64,000 nt of DNA from Thiomicrorhabdus sp033238645 (GTDB lineage: Bacteria; Pseudomonadota; Gammaproteobacteria; Thiomicrospirales; Thiomicrospiraceae). The position numbers were made by a program, and so were the translations under genes. The DNA is taken from assembly GCA_033238645.1 (NCBI GenBank), contig BQXR01000002.1, positions 206,580 through 270,579 on the forward strand, given 5' to 3'. Of the stretch, positions 42,426 through 50,659 are shown one piece after another (within the stretch, counting starts at the first letter, position 1; the number at the start of each line of letters is the position of its first letter). The notes under the pieces were generated by a model. That model was not told the DNA's origin and did not search any database. It saw nothing but the letters and a program-made list of their open reading frames with translations.

Positions 42426-43703
42426 GTGAACTCAAATGAACTAAAGATTAATTCCGTGCTGGCTTATGACAATCTAAGTAGTCTAGAGATTGCAAAACAG
42501 ACAGGTTTGAGCCAGCCAACTGTCAGCCGTACTTTGAAAAAAATGTCTGTTATTAAACTAAGGGCAGGACGAACTTCCTGTTTTGCAAAAGTTAAAATAG
42601 GTCATGAACTTTCATTGTTTCAAATAAATGAGCAGGGGGGGGTAATAAAAATTGGGGTTCTATACCTTCAGCCCAATCAACGCAGTGTGATTGTAAATGG
42701 TCAGCAAGCCTATGAATATGAGGGTTTACCATTCTTTTTGTATGATGTTCTACCTGCAGGCTTTTTAGGGCGCTTTATCTTGGGTCAACTACAAAAGCAG
42801 GATGGCAAGATTACCACTCATTCTAATAATTGGCAGGCAGGTGAAATCCTCTATTATCTAAGTCACTATGGGTGTGATTTAACAGGGAACCTTGTATTAG
42901 GTAAATATGCAACAGAACAGAGTTTAGAGCTTGAGCCACAAATGGTTTTATCACAAGATTATGATGCGATTGCCCAAAATCTATTAGAGTCGGACTATGC
43001 CTCATCCTTTGTGGGGGGTGAACAACCTAAGTTTACTTGCTTTAGTGGTTCACAGCATTTCATCATTAAATATGCCCCTAAGTTAGGTGAAGATAATGCT
43101 GTTGCTATTCGCCATAATGACTTGCTAGTGTGTGAGTACCTTGCTTTAGCTGTTTTGGCAGACGCTGGAGTATCAGCTTCAAAAGCTGAGTTGATTAGCT
43201 CAGAAAGGCGCTATTTACAGCTAGAGCGATTTGATCGTATCAATCATAAAGGTAGAAAGGGTCTTGTCTCTTTACGCGCAATAGACGCTGAGTATTTAGG
43301 TAAAAATCAGAACTGGCCATTGAGTGCAGATAATCTATTGCAACAAGGCTTGATAAGCCAAAACGATAGAAACACAATACATTTGTTATACGCTTTCGGA
43401 ATGCTGATCGGTAACAATGATATGCACTTAGGTAATCTATCCTTCTATTTTGAGGGTTTAACCATTCAAGCATTAGCACCAATTTATGACATGTTGCCTA
43501 TGGCCTATATGCCAAAGCAAGGGGAGTTAGTTACGCCAGAATTTAAGCGCCCTATATTATTTGATATAGAACCAGAAACACAAAACATAGCTCAAGAACT
43601 TGCAATAAGATTTTGGCGACAAGCGAGTTTAGATGATCGAGTCTCTGAAGGTTTTAAGTCGACTATTGTACAAGCTTGCCTTACTGAGTTGAGGTGCTCT
43701 TAG
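42426..43703 (+). CDS. HipA-family kinase with N-terminal winged-helix domain (YjjJ/HipH-like)
   Basis: The 425-residue protein joins an N-terminal winged HTH (SLEIAKQTGLSQPTVSRTLKKM) to a HipA-like kinase. Kinase parts are the gly-rich GGEQPKFTCF, the ATP-binding lysine strand HFIIKYAP, LERFDRI, the catalytic loop IGNNDMHLGNLSF and PIYDMLPMAYMP in place of DFG. There is no separate hipB antitoxin next to it; the fused HTH may play that part, as in E. coli YjjJ. GTG at 42426 has GGAA at a good distance; TTG at 42411 is the alternative. Codons 69-73 (EQGGV) are a copy of the poly-G repeat with a G8 run. It is convergent with the cytochrome gene, overlapping by 4 bp. Confidence 0.85.
   Translation: MNSNELKINSVLAYDNLSSLEIAKQTGLSQPTVSRTLKKMSVIKLRAGRTSCFAKVKIGHELSLFQINEQGGVIKIGVLYLQPNQRSVIVNGQQAYEYEGLPFFLYDVLPAGFLGRFILGQLQKQDGKITTHSNNWQAGEILYYLSHYGCDLTGNLVLGKYATEQSLELEPQMVLSQDYDAIAQNLLESDYASSFVGGEQPKFTCFSGSQHFIIKYAPKLGEDNAVAIRHNDLLVCEYLALAVLADAGVSASKAELISSERRYLQLERFDRINHKGRKGLVSLRAIDAEYLGKNQNWPLSADNLLQQGLISQNDRNTIHLLYAFGMLIGNNDMHLGNLSFYFEGLTIQALAPIYDMLPMAYMPKQGELVTPEFKRPILFDIEPETQNIAQELAIRFWRQASLDDRVSEGFKSTIVQACLTELRCS
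42620..42646 (+). repeat. Poly-G interspersed repeat inside a coding region, G8 copy
   Basis: It reads CAAATAAATGAGCA, then eight G (42635-42642), then TAAT, in frame as QINEQGGVI of the HipA-like kinase. It is the only family copy found within an intact gene. Confidence 0.9.
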
Positions 43704-44344
43704 TTTTTATCATAGTCGATAGGTGGTTCTTTTTGACCGTCTACCATGGACTGCATAATATTCTCTCTATGTACGGTACTACTGATAATAACGCCGATTA
43801 GATGTACAAATATCAAGAAGAGTGTGAAGTTGGCAGCGTACATGTGAGCAGCTTGCCAGTAGTGCTTCTCTTCTTTCTCAAGGTAGTTGTAGTAAATTTG
43901 ATGCGCTTGTTTCTCTTTAGAGGCTTTTATTCTTGAAACCAACTCGGTATCGTTACTAGCCAAAAGGCCTTCACCTTTTAGCCCTTGGGTTTTAAGGCCT
44001 GTAAAGCTGGTAGCGATTAGGGCGAATATCATTACAAATATCAGTAGGGCTGCCAATGGATTGTGGCCGTAGTAGTGTTTTGGTTCACCTCTCATTAATG
44101 AGATGGTGTACTCATGAGTGGTAAGAGGGCTATAAATAAAGTTGGTAAAACGGGCGTAGGTACTGCCAATAAATCCCCAAACAATTCTAAAAGTCAGAAG
44201 TGCCATAATGGCATAGCCGGCATAGCTATGAATAATGTCCAGATTCTTACCCGTGATATAGGCCAGCACAAAGAAGCAGACTAGTGCCCAGTGAAAGATA
44301 CGAATCCATATATCCCAAACTTGAACCCTTTTAATTTTGTACAT
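43700..44344 (-). CDS. Cytochrome b561-family membrane protein
   Basis: The 214-residue inner-membrane protein has four hydrophobic helices. Candidate haem ligands are His in RIFHWALVCFF (helix 1), HSYAGYAIMALL (helix 2) and FVHLIGVIISSTVHRENI (helix 4). This pattern fits the cytochrome b561/Ni-Fe hydrogenase b-type subunit family, which passes electrons between quinone and a soluble carrier. No hydrogenase or cytochrome c gene is adjacent, so its partner is unknown. Confidence 0.88.
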   Translation of the reverse strand: MYKIKRVQVWDIWIRIFHWALVCFFVLAYITGKNLDIIHSYAGYAIMALLTFRIVWGFIGSTYARFTNFIYSPLTTHEYTISLMRGEPKHYYGHNPLAALLIFVMIFALIATSFTGLKTQGLKGEGLLASNDTELVSRIKASKEKQAHQIYYNYLEKEEKHYWQAAHMYAANFTLFLIFVHLIGVIISSTVHRENIMQSMVDGQKEPPIDYDKN

Positions 44345-44425
44345 ACTTTCTTACCTCTTGCGAATAAATATATATGACTAATTGTAGGGGTATTGTATCG
44401 ATTATCTTTGTTTAATTAGAAATTT

Positions 44426-44665
44426 TTAAGGCGAAGGAATGACATATTGTGAGTGAATCAACTCTATCTGCTGTACTACCCCTGGTATGAGTTGTTCCTG
44501 AATAGATGTGATATTTTCTTTAAGCTGTGACAGGTGTGTTACGCCAATAATATTGGATGTTACAAAATAGTTACTCCAGATAGTGTCTTGCTTAAACCAG
44601 CGAGGTGACCCTGGATGAAATAGAGATAATGAAAGCCCACGTGGGCGAGGGTCTTTGAATATTAG
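44426..44665 (-). pseudogene. C-terminal remnant of an aldo-keto reductase (Tas-like)
   Basis: On the minus strand a frame of about 78 codons without a proper start reads KDPRPRGLSLSLFHP...SNIIGVTHLSQLKENITSIQEQL and ends IELIHSQYVIPSP before a stop. This matches the last part of NADP-dependent aldo-keto reductases of the Tas type (T-x-DQLKxNI...IEAVHQxYxxPAP). The rest of the gene is missing; sequence upstream shows no continuation, so this is a deletion remnant between the cytochrome gene and rpoH. Confidence 0.75.
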
Positions 44666-44773
44666 ATATGATTTAGATCTGATTAGTGACCAGAGAGGTC
44701 AGATTAGACGGTGATAGTAGATTTAGCTGATAGAGGCTTATCAGCTAAATATTTTATTCAAGTCTTAACGGCT

Positions 44774-45670
44774 TTAAGCCATTAGCAGGTTTTTTAGTTT
44801 ACCCAGTGCTTGTTGCTCAACTTGGCGAATACGCTCCATTGAAACGCCATGTTCTTTAGAAAGGGCTTTAAGTCCTACCTTATCTTCTGTTAACCAGCGT
44901 TTTCTCAGAATATCACGACTACGTTCATCTAAGGTCGCTAATGCAGATTGCATACGCTTAAGTTCATAGTCCGCTTGATTACTCTGTACTAGGGCAGTTT
45001 CTGGATCTATTTCTTGGCTGATTAGAATTGGAAAGGTAGTATTTTCATTTTCATCATCGGCATTCATATCAACGGGTAGATCTTTCCCGTATAAACGCAT
45101 TTCCATCTCTAAAACATCTTTACGTGTTACTCCTAACTCCTCTGCAACACGATCGGCATCTTTATCACCAAACCACTCTAATGTCTTTTTAGAGCTACGT
45201 AGCTTAAAGAAGAGTTTGCGTTGTGCTTTGGTGGTAGCGGTTTTCACAATACGCCAGTTTTTTATTACATATTCATTAATTTCAGCACGAATCCAATGTA
45301 CTGCAAATGTCATTAAGCGTACTTTCTCTTCTGGATTAAAGCGTTTTACAGCTTTCATTAATCCAATATTACCCTCTTGAATAATATCGCCAAGTGGTAA
45401 ACCGTAACCATTAAAAGTACGCGCAATCGGTACGACAAAGCGTAGAGAAGAGAGGATTAGCTGGCGAGCAGCGGTTACATCTTCTTGATAGTAAAGTTTT
45501 TCTGCAAGTTCTCGTTCTTCTTCTGCTGAGAGAAGTTGAATTTGCTTAACCGTCTGCAAGTAAGTTTCTAGATTTTGTCCAGGTACTAACTCGTTAGGAC
45601 TTATCGCTAGGCTTGGTAAGCTAGCCGAGTGAGCAGGTTGTGAATGTGTGATTATATTTTGCATAGCCAT
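44774..45670 (-). CDS. rpoH: RNA polymerase sigma-32 factor RpoH
   Basis: The 298-residue sigma factor directs heat-shock transcription. Visible are region 2 (LILSSLRFVVPIARTFNGYGLPLGDIIQEGNIGLMKAVKRF and MTFAVHWIRAEINEYVIKNW), the RpoH box TTKAQRKLFFKLR that marks this subgroup, and region 4 with the final HTH LSKEHGVSMERIRQVEQQALGKLK. It is preceded by AAAGGTGT. A perfect CIRCE operator covers the likely promoter 34 bp upstream, implying HrcA control. No hrcA lies in this window. Confidence 0.96.
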   Translation of the reverse strand: MAMQNIITHSQPAHSASLPSLAISPNELVPGQNLETYLQTVKQIQLLSAEEERELAEKLYYQEDVTAARQLILSSLRFVVPIARTFNGYGLPLGDIIQEGNIGLMKAVKRFNPEEKVRLMTFAVHWIRAEINEYVIKNWRIVKTATTKAQRKLFFKLRSSKKTLEWFGDKDADRVAEELGVTRKDVLEMEMRLYGKDLPVDMNADDENENTTFPILISQEIDPETALVQSNQADYELKRMQSALATLDERSRDILRKRWLTEDKVGLKALSKEHGVSMERIRQVEQQALGKLKNLLMA

Positions 45671-45703
45671 ACACCTTTAAGCTTTATTTAGATAGCAATC
45701 ATT

Positions 45704-45730
45704 TTAGCACTCTTTTTGTAGGAGTGCTAA
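45704..45730 (-). promoter_or_regulatory. CIRCE element (HrcA operator) over the rpoH promoter
   Basis: The sequence is exactly TTAGCACTC-N9-GAGTGCTAA, the full consensus binding site of the heat-shock repressor HrcA. On the minus strand the right arm runs into TGCTAAAATG, which offers an extended -10 (TGC-TAAAAT) for rpoH, so bound HrcA would block the promoter. The palindrome match is perfect in both 9-bp arms. Confidence 0.92.
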
Positions 45731-45934
45731 TTCAGTCATACTTTGTTCATGTTTGATTTATTCTTAAGATAAAACAATAAGTTATAGATAAAAATGTAAG
45801 GTATTTAATTTGTTATGGCGTAGGCAGATATAATCATTTCTGGGTGATAGAGTGCGTTTATACTGGCACTAGCGATGCTTTGGTATAAATACCTATTTGG
45901 TGTTGGTAAGTTAGTTAATATAAGTAGGGGGGTT

Positions 45935-46257
45935 TGTAGTTGTAATGGTCAAGTATTTCTGTAGGCTTTCTAGGCTACATTGAGTAAACCTTGTCTTTTT
46001 TGAACGGGTGTAATATAGCCAAGCACTGAATTCAACCTTTTATTGTTGTAATATCGTATGTAATGCCTTTGTTTATGAGTGCTACTTTCATAGGTCTTCG
46101 GCCATAGGATTGACAGTTATCTGTGTTTATATCATTCATTTCTTTATGAAGGCTTTCTTCGTCTGGCTTATCCGATGGCTTGTAGTAATAGCTTGCAATA
46201 GGGACATTGCATAACTGATAAATACACTCTATTTGTAAGAGAGAGGCTATCTTACGG
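45935..46257 (-). mobile_element. IS3-family insertion sequence remnant
   Basis: On minus, a frame reads RKIASLLQIECIYQLCNVPIASYYYKPSDKPDEE...YGRRPMKVALINKGITY, the N-terminal part of an IS3 OrfB transposase. It jumps, with frame change, to HYIRYYNNKRLNSVLGYITPVQKR and a stop at 45970, the C-terminal YxxYNxxR...LGYxTP signature. The DDE core between is deleted. The end near 45935 (GTAGTTGTAATGGTCAAGTA) resembles an IS terminus. It is inactive. Confidence 0.8.
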
Positions 46258-46517
46258 TGTCTATCGATGATTATAAGAACAGTAGCGTTGCGGCAACGCA
46301 GCCTAGGCAATTTATCGTAGCTCTGCTATATGATGAACAGCACACATATATAAACAGTGTGAGCTATGAGGCTTATCTTAATACCAATATATTATTGAAG
46401 GGTATTGATGGAAGTAAATCGCTTGATTTGAGTAGATTGACAAAAAGTTTAGAGAATTTACGAGGTCTTGATTTTGGCTTGTCTAATCCAGTGAGTTGGG
46501 ATGGTGAAAAGCGTTAG
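46257..46517 (+). pseudogene. 3' fragment of an unknown gene next to the IS3 remnant
   Basis: A plus-strand frame of up to 86 codons reads VAATQPRQFIVALLYDEQHTYINSVSYEAYLNTNILLKG and ends SNPVSWDGEKR. It overlaps the edge of the IS3 remnant and lacks a convincing ribosome-binding site, so it looks like the tail of a gene cut by the insertion. I do not recognise the family and I could not find its 5' part on the other side of the IS remnant. It may instead be a small intact gene. Confidence 0.4.
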
Positions 46518-46579
46518 TTTCTGCATAAGGTAAAATGTTAGAAATAATAGGTGACTCTATAGTAGAGCTACCTGAAGGG

Positions 46580-46632
46580 GCGAAAAGCCAGCAGTAAGTT
46601 TTACTCGTGTAAAACCTACTGCTGGCCTTTAC
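46580..46632. terminator. Strong hairpin terminator after fliS
   Basis: GCCAGCAGTA-A-GTTTTAC pairs with GTAAAAC-C-TACTGCTGGC around a TCGT loop, a 17-bp stem with one mismatch. On minus it is followed by CTTTTCG. It separates the gene fragment at 46257 from the convergent fliS gene. Confidence 0.75.
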
Positions 46633-46658
46633 TAAAAACGATAGAGAGAATGCGAGTC

Positions 46659-47093
46659 CTATGCGTTTTCTGGCAGCTGTCCTGTTTGCTGCATCATTTC
46701 CATCCAAGCATCACGAAGTTCTGTCAGGATTTCAATTGCGCTATCTAGGTAGAAGGTGTCTTTTTCAAAAACCGCTTCCTGAAGGCTTTGGTCAGCATAG
46801 CTATAGAGTGCTTCTAAGTCGAATGCCAGTGGTGTTTCTTGTGCAAATGCAAGACGATCACGCAGAGCATCTAGAATCGTTGTCATACGACCTAGGTGAA
46901 ACCCTTTCTCTACATATGCCTGGCTTTCGTGGCACACTTTTGCCATATTACCTTTATCAACAACGCCCTGTAATAACAGTAGGATTGTTTTACAAGGGTT
47001 TTCCTTCAGGTGGTCTTCAGCTTCTTGGTTTCTATTGTACTCTTCAAGCATTGGCGCTTTAACTTTAGCGTCCATCGTGTTATTTAAAGTCAT
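46659..47093 (-). CDS. fliS: FliS-like flagellar export chaperone
   Basis: The 144-residue helical protein resembles FliS, which binds flagellin in the cytoplasm and prevents early polymerisation. Shared features are NPCKTILLLLQGVVDKGNMAK (helix 1 region with the hydrophobic stretch), LDALRDRLAFAQ, LEALYSYADQSLQEAVFEKD (close to the FliS NLxxLYDYmxxxLxxAN pattern) and ILTELRDAWMEM near the end. No other flagellar gene is near. The first helix is more acidic than usual. Function is likely but the orphan position is unusual. Confidence 0.75.
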   Translation of the reverse strand: MTLNNTMDAKVKAPMLEEYNRNQEAEDHLKENPCKTILLLLQGVVDKGNMAKVCHESQAYVEKGFHLGRMTTILDALRDRLAFAQETPLAFDLEALYSYADQSLQEAVFEKDTFYLDSAIEILTELRDAWMEMMQQTGQLPENA

Positions 47094-47302
47094 TTGAGTT
47101 TCCCCTATTTATTTAAGTTTTTAGTTTGTGTTTAGTGAACCTTAATCTCATTGTGCTCTTGTTGTTAGACCATCAAAATTAAGCTTAAAGTTTTTTATCT
47201 GCTGGTCGTATAGCAGGAGGTGTGCCAAAAATAAATGGTTAGCTTTTTGACAAGGCTGTGATTTAAGCTGGATAAAGTGGATAAGCTCTTGAAAAATTGG
47301 GT

Positions 47303-47330
47303 TATTTTAAATTGAGCAGGGGGGGGGTTA
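47303..47330 (+). repeat. Poly-G interspersed repeat, G9 copy
   Basis: It reads TTATTTTAAATTGAGCA, then nine G (47319-47327), then TTA. It lies between fliS and the purT terminator. Confidence 0.85.
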
Positions 47331-47357
47331 ATAAGATGCTGTCAAGTATGGATAGAT

Positions 47358-47400
47358 GTAAAAAAGCCCGTGATAATAGGCCTTGTCGGGCTTTTTTCAC
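47358..47400. terminator. Terminator downstream of purT
   Basis: AAAAAAGCCCG and CGGGCTTTTTT form an 11-bp stem around a loop that can itself fold (AGGCC region). A-run and T-run on the two sides make it usable in both directions; purT on minus is the natural client. Confidence 0.88.
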
Positions 47401-47454
47401 AGGCTTTAGTACGAAGTTTAACCTAGGTTTTTTAGGTTAATATTGTCATGCTCA

Positions 47455-48645
47455 TTAAAAGGAGACGTTAATCATCTCGACCACTTTATTGGCTTTTTCA
47501 ATCGCTTCTTCAATCGTATCAGCTCTTGATATGGCAACGCCCATACGACGACGACCATCAATTTCAGGCTTACCAAATAGACGAATTTGGGTATCAGGGG
47601 CAGAAAGTGCCGCATTTAAATTAGAGAAGCTGATCTTTGTGGATGACCCTGTTGGCAGAATAACACTTGAAGCGGATGGGCCATGTTGTTTAATGTTTGG
47701 AATCGCCAAACCTAAGATGGCACGAGCATGCAAAGCAAACTCAGATAGGTCTTGAGACATTAAGGTAACTAAGCCAGTATCGTGTGGACGAGGAGAGACT
47801 TCACTGAAGTAAACCATATCGCCTTTAATAAATAGCTCTACACCAAATAGACCACGTCCTGTTTCACCACATAAGTTATCAGTGACTTTACGGGCAATCT
47901 CTTTAGACTTCTCAATTGCCGAACTGCTCATTGCTTGTGGTTGCCAAGATTGACGGTAATCGCCATCTTCTTGATGGTGGCCAATCGGATCACAGAAGCT
48001 AATGCCCTGCTCGTGACGAATCGTTAATAAAGTAATCTCATAGTCAAAGTCTACAAATCCTTCAATAATCACACGGCCTTTACCTGCACGTCCACCCTCT
48101 TGAGCATACTCCCAAGCGTGATGTATATCGTCAACTGAGCGAACCACGCTCTGTCCCTTACCAGATGAACTCATAATAGGTTTGATCACGCATGGCATAC
48201 CAACACGGGTAATAGCAGCGACAAAATTCTCTTTAGTATCCGCAAATTCATAAGGAGAGGTAGCGATGTTTAACTCTTCAGCTGCTAAACGACGAATCCC
48301 TTCACGGTTCATTGTCAGCTGTGTGGCACGAGCAGTTGGTATTATTTTGACACCTTCATTCTCTAGCTCAGCTAAAGTGTCGGTGGCAATCGCTTCAATT
48401 TCAGGTACCACCATATGTGGCTTTTCTAGCTCAATGATTTTTCTTAAGGCTGCACCGTCTAACATGTCTACCACGTGGCTACGGTCTGCAACCTGCATAG
48501 CTGGTGCGTTTGCATAGCGATCTGCAGCAATCACTTCAACCCCTAAACGTTGTAATTCAATGGCAACTTCTTTGCCTAATTCGCCAGCGCCACATAGTAA
48601 AACACGAACCGCAGTATCAGAAAATGGTGTACCAATGCTAAACAT
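47455..48645 (-). CDS. purT: Formate-dependent GAR transformylase PurT
   Basis: The 396-residue ATP-grasp enzyme adds formate to glycinamide ribonucleotide in purine synthesis, without folate. It starts IGTPFSDTAVRVLLCGAGELGKEVAIELQRLGVEV, and has the PIMSSSGKGQS ATP-binding loop, GRVIIEGFVDFDYEITLLT, and FSEVSPRPHDTG. Its length fits the family (about 392). It stands alone with its own terminator. Confidence 0.97.
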   Translation of the reverse strand: MFSIGTPFSDTAVRVLLCGAGELGKEVAIELQRLGVEVIAADRYANAPAMQVADRSHVVDMLDGAALRKIIELEKPHMVVPEIEAIATDTLAELENEGVKIIPTARATQLTMNREGIRRLAAEELNIATSPYEFADTKENFVAAITRVGMPCVIKPIMSSSGKGQSVVRSVDDIHHAWEYAQEGGRAGKGRVIIEGFVDFDYEITLLTIRHEQGISFCDPIGHHQEDGDYRQSWQPQAMSSSAIEKSKEIARKVTDNLCGETGRGLFGVELFIKGDMVYFSEVSPRPHDTGLVTLMSQDLSEFALHARAILGLAIPNIKQHGPSASSVILPTGSSTKISFSNLNAALSAPDTQIRLFGKPEIDGRRRMGVAISRADTIEEAIEKANKVVEMINVSF

Positions 48646-48864
48646 GGCATCTCCTTTGCTTGTAGGAAGTTAAATATTCAAAGGGCTAAGATATCGGCCG
48701 TTCAAATAAGAACTTAAATTAGGATCGTCAATTAATTTAAAAGCTAGTTTTTCCTAAGCTTTAGAGAATACGATCCATTGAAATTGCCCATCATTATACG
48801 GCATTTCAATTTTTTTAAAGATCAGTTAAGTGAGTCTTCTTAGTTTAAAGTAAGGGGTTACACC

Positions 48865-50412
48865 ATGTTAGAGTTAAGTAGCGCAGTTAAAGAGCCAATC
48901 ACTAAAGTCACTTCGTCTCCAGAAGTTGAGCGTTTTATGCAAACTAAACGCGCTAGAGCAGAAGATATGGCTGAAAGAGGCACTTTAACAGCAGACAGTA
49001 GTGTTAAGAAAATGCTACAAATGCTACAGGACCGCTTCTCTCATACAGATGATGTGTTGCCGAATGAGATTGAGAGTCTGATTGAAGAGCAGGTTAAGGT
49101 TCGTACTGGAGAGTTGTTTCGCCAAGCGAACTATGATGCTTTAACCCACTTACCTAATAGAGCTTATTTTCACAGGACCCTTGAACAGTTAATTAAAGAG
49201 GCCAAAGGCAGTGATACTGAGTTTACGCTGCTATTTTTAGACTTAGATGGTTTTAAAAATGTTAATGACACCTATGGTCATCACGCCGGTGATGAGTTGC
49301 TTAGAAATGCAGGTGCACGTTTAGTCTCTTGTGTTAGAGAGGGCGATATTGTCAGCCGATTAGGGGGCGATGAGTTTGTTATTCTATTGGCGGGTCTATC
49401 TGAGAGAGAGGTGACTGAGAATATTTGCCAGCGAATTATTTCAGAAATCTCTCGTTCTTATTGGATTAATAAAAATGATGTGCAGATCTCGACCAGTATC
49501 GGTGTAGCTCGTTATCCAGAGGATGCTCAAACATCATCACAATTAGTTGAAAATTCTGATAAAGCACTCTATGTGTCAAAAGACAGCGGACGCAGTACTT
49601 ACCGTTTTTATGCTGATATTGCTGCTACGGTGGCAGAGTCTACTGATGATCTACAAAGCCACCTTGAAATGGCATTTAAAAACAATCAAGTACAGAGTTG
49701 TTTTGAACCAACGGTAGATTTAGTGAGTCAAAATATCGTTGGGGCAACGGTATCGGCTTTATGGATGGATGAGTTAATTGATAATCCTTATTTATCTGCT
49801 TGGACAGAGGTGTTGAATCAAAGTAGTTGGGGCGTTTCTGCTGGACGATGGTTAATGGATTCAGGTCTATTTTATCTACAGCAGTGGCAACAGGTTGAGG
49901 CTGATTTTTCGATCTCAATCCCTGTGGTTGATGCGCTTTGGCAATCAGAAGATATCGTCTCTCGATTGGCAGATCGTATTGCGTACTACCAAGTGAAAGC
50001 AGACAATATTCAGTTAGAGTTTTCAATGCAAACCATTGTTCAAGAGGGCGCGCAAGCGGTGTTGAGTAACTTAAGTGATGCGGGTTATAAAATCACCTTA
50101 ACAGGGGTTGGTAAAGATGCTTTAGATATCGCCCAGTTAATGGCATTTAATGTCAATGAAATTAAGTTAGATGCTCAGTGGTTACAAAATGCGATGACAA
50201 CGGCTAAAGGTCGTCAGTGGGTTAGAGCGGTGATAAGAATGGTACAATCAGTCGATATCAGAGTGGTTGCTGTGGGTGTTGAGCAGAAGAAAGAGGCTAA
50301 CATTTTAGCAAGTATGGGCTGTACTGTGGCTCAAGGATCGAAGTGGTCTCAACCTTTATGCGCTACTGAATTTTATAAAGCACTGAGCTCACAGTTACCA
50401 GAGATTCATTAA
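48865..50412 (+). CDS. Diguanylate cyclase (GGDEF) with degenerate EAL domain
   Basis: The 515-residue cytoplasmic protein has an N-terminal charged stretch, then a GGDEF domain with an intact active site RLGGDEFVILL (GGDEF at 167-171) and an upstream product-inhibition site REGD (158-161), and a C-terminal EAL-like domain. In the EAL domain the signature is lost: the expected EALLRW position reads VSALWM, and other metal ligands are changed (for example KLDAQWLQ at the usual KxD site keeps only part). So it can probably make c-di-GMP but not degrade it; the EAL part may bind ligand or protein. No sensor domain was seen. Confidence 0.88.
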   Translation: MLELSSAVKEPITKVTSSPEVERFMQTKRARAEDMAERGTLTADSSVKKMLQMLQDRFSHTDDVLPNEIESLIEEQVKVRTGELFRQANYDALTHLPNRAYFHRTLEQLIKEAKGSDTEFTLLFLDLDGFKNVNDTYGHHAGDELLRNAGARLVSCVREGDIVSRLGGDEFVILLAGLSEREVTENICQRIISEISRSYWINKNDVQISTSIGVARYPEDAQTSSQLVENSDKALYVSKDSGRSTYRFYADIAATVAESTDDLQSHLEMAFKNNQVQSCFEPTVDLVSQNIVGATVSALWMDELIDNPYLSAWTEVLNQSSWGVSAGRWLMDSGLFYLQQWQQVEADFSISIPVVDALWQSEDIVSRLADRIAYYQVKADNIQLEFSMQTIVQEGAQAVLSNLSDAGYKITLTGVGKDALDIAQLMAFNVNEIKLDAQWLQNAMTTAKGRQWVRAVIRMVQSVDIRVVAVGVEQKKEANILASMGCTVAQGSKWSQPLCATEFYKALSSQLPEIH

Positions 50413-50462
50413 GATTGATCTACAATATTGATTAAGCTGTTCTACAGCGCCATATTACAATT

Positions 50463-50490
50463 AAAGCCCGCTAATCATGCGGGTTTTTTA
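50463..50490 (+). terminator. Terminator of the GGDEF gene
   Basis: AAAGCCCGC-TAATCAT-GCGGGTTTTTT forms a short GC stem with a T-run. It follows the GGDEF gene by about 50 bp. Confidence 0.88.
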
Positions 50491-50515
50491 TGTCTGCGAC
50501 CCCTAAATATGATGC

Positions 50516-50541
50516 TGAATAAATGAGCAGGGGGGGGGTAG
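50516..50541 (+). repeat. Poly-G interspersed repeat, G9 copy
   Basis: It reads CTGAATAAATGAGCA, then nine G (50530-50538), then TAG. Its left flank AATAAATGAGCA matches the copy inside the HipA-like gene. Confidence 0.85.
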
Positions 50542-50659
50542 AAGAGTATTTTAAAATAAGCCTAAATCGCTATTTAATAGGTTACTTAACTAAATTAGAT
50601 TGAGTTTTGTCAGTGCCCAGACTACTCTGGTCATATGCGTAGGTATTATTGGCAAGGAG

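Larger units (their letters stand above)
47094..47454. other. 360-bp gap between fliS and purT
   Basis: No gene was found. It contains a poly-G repeat copy (47303-47330) and the purT terminator (47358-47400); the right half of the fliS promoter must lie near 47094-47200, without clear boxes. Confidence 0.6.

Noticed and set aside
43700..44344. Hydrogenase locus, from the b-type cytochrome
   Set aside because: No hydrogenase structural or maturation gene is adjacent; b561-type proteins have many other partners.
45921..45934. GTAGGGGGG run near the IS3 remnant as a further poly-G repeat
   Set aside because: It has six G and lacks the GAGCA lead; it may be a worn copy, but the match is too short to count.
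46683..47062. Plus-strand reading opposite fliS
   Set aside because: It is the antisense of the fliS-like gene; the minus frame has the family pattern and a terminator in the right place.
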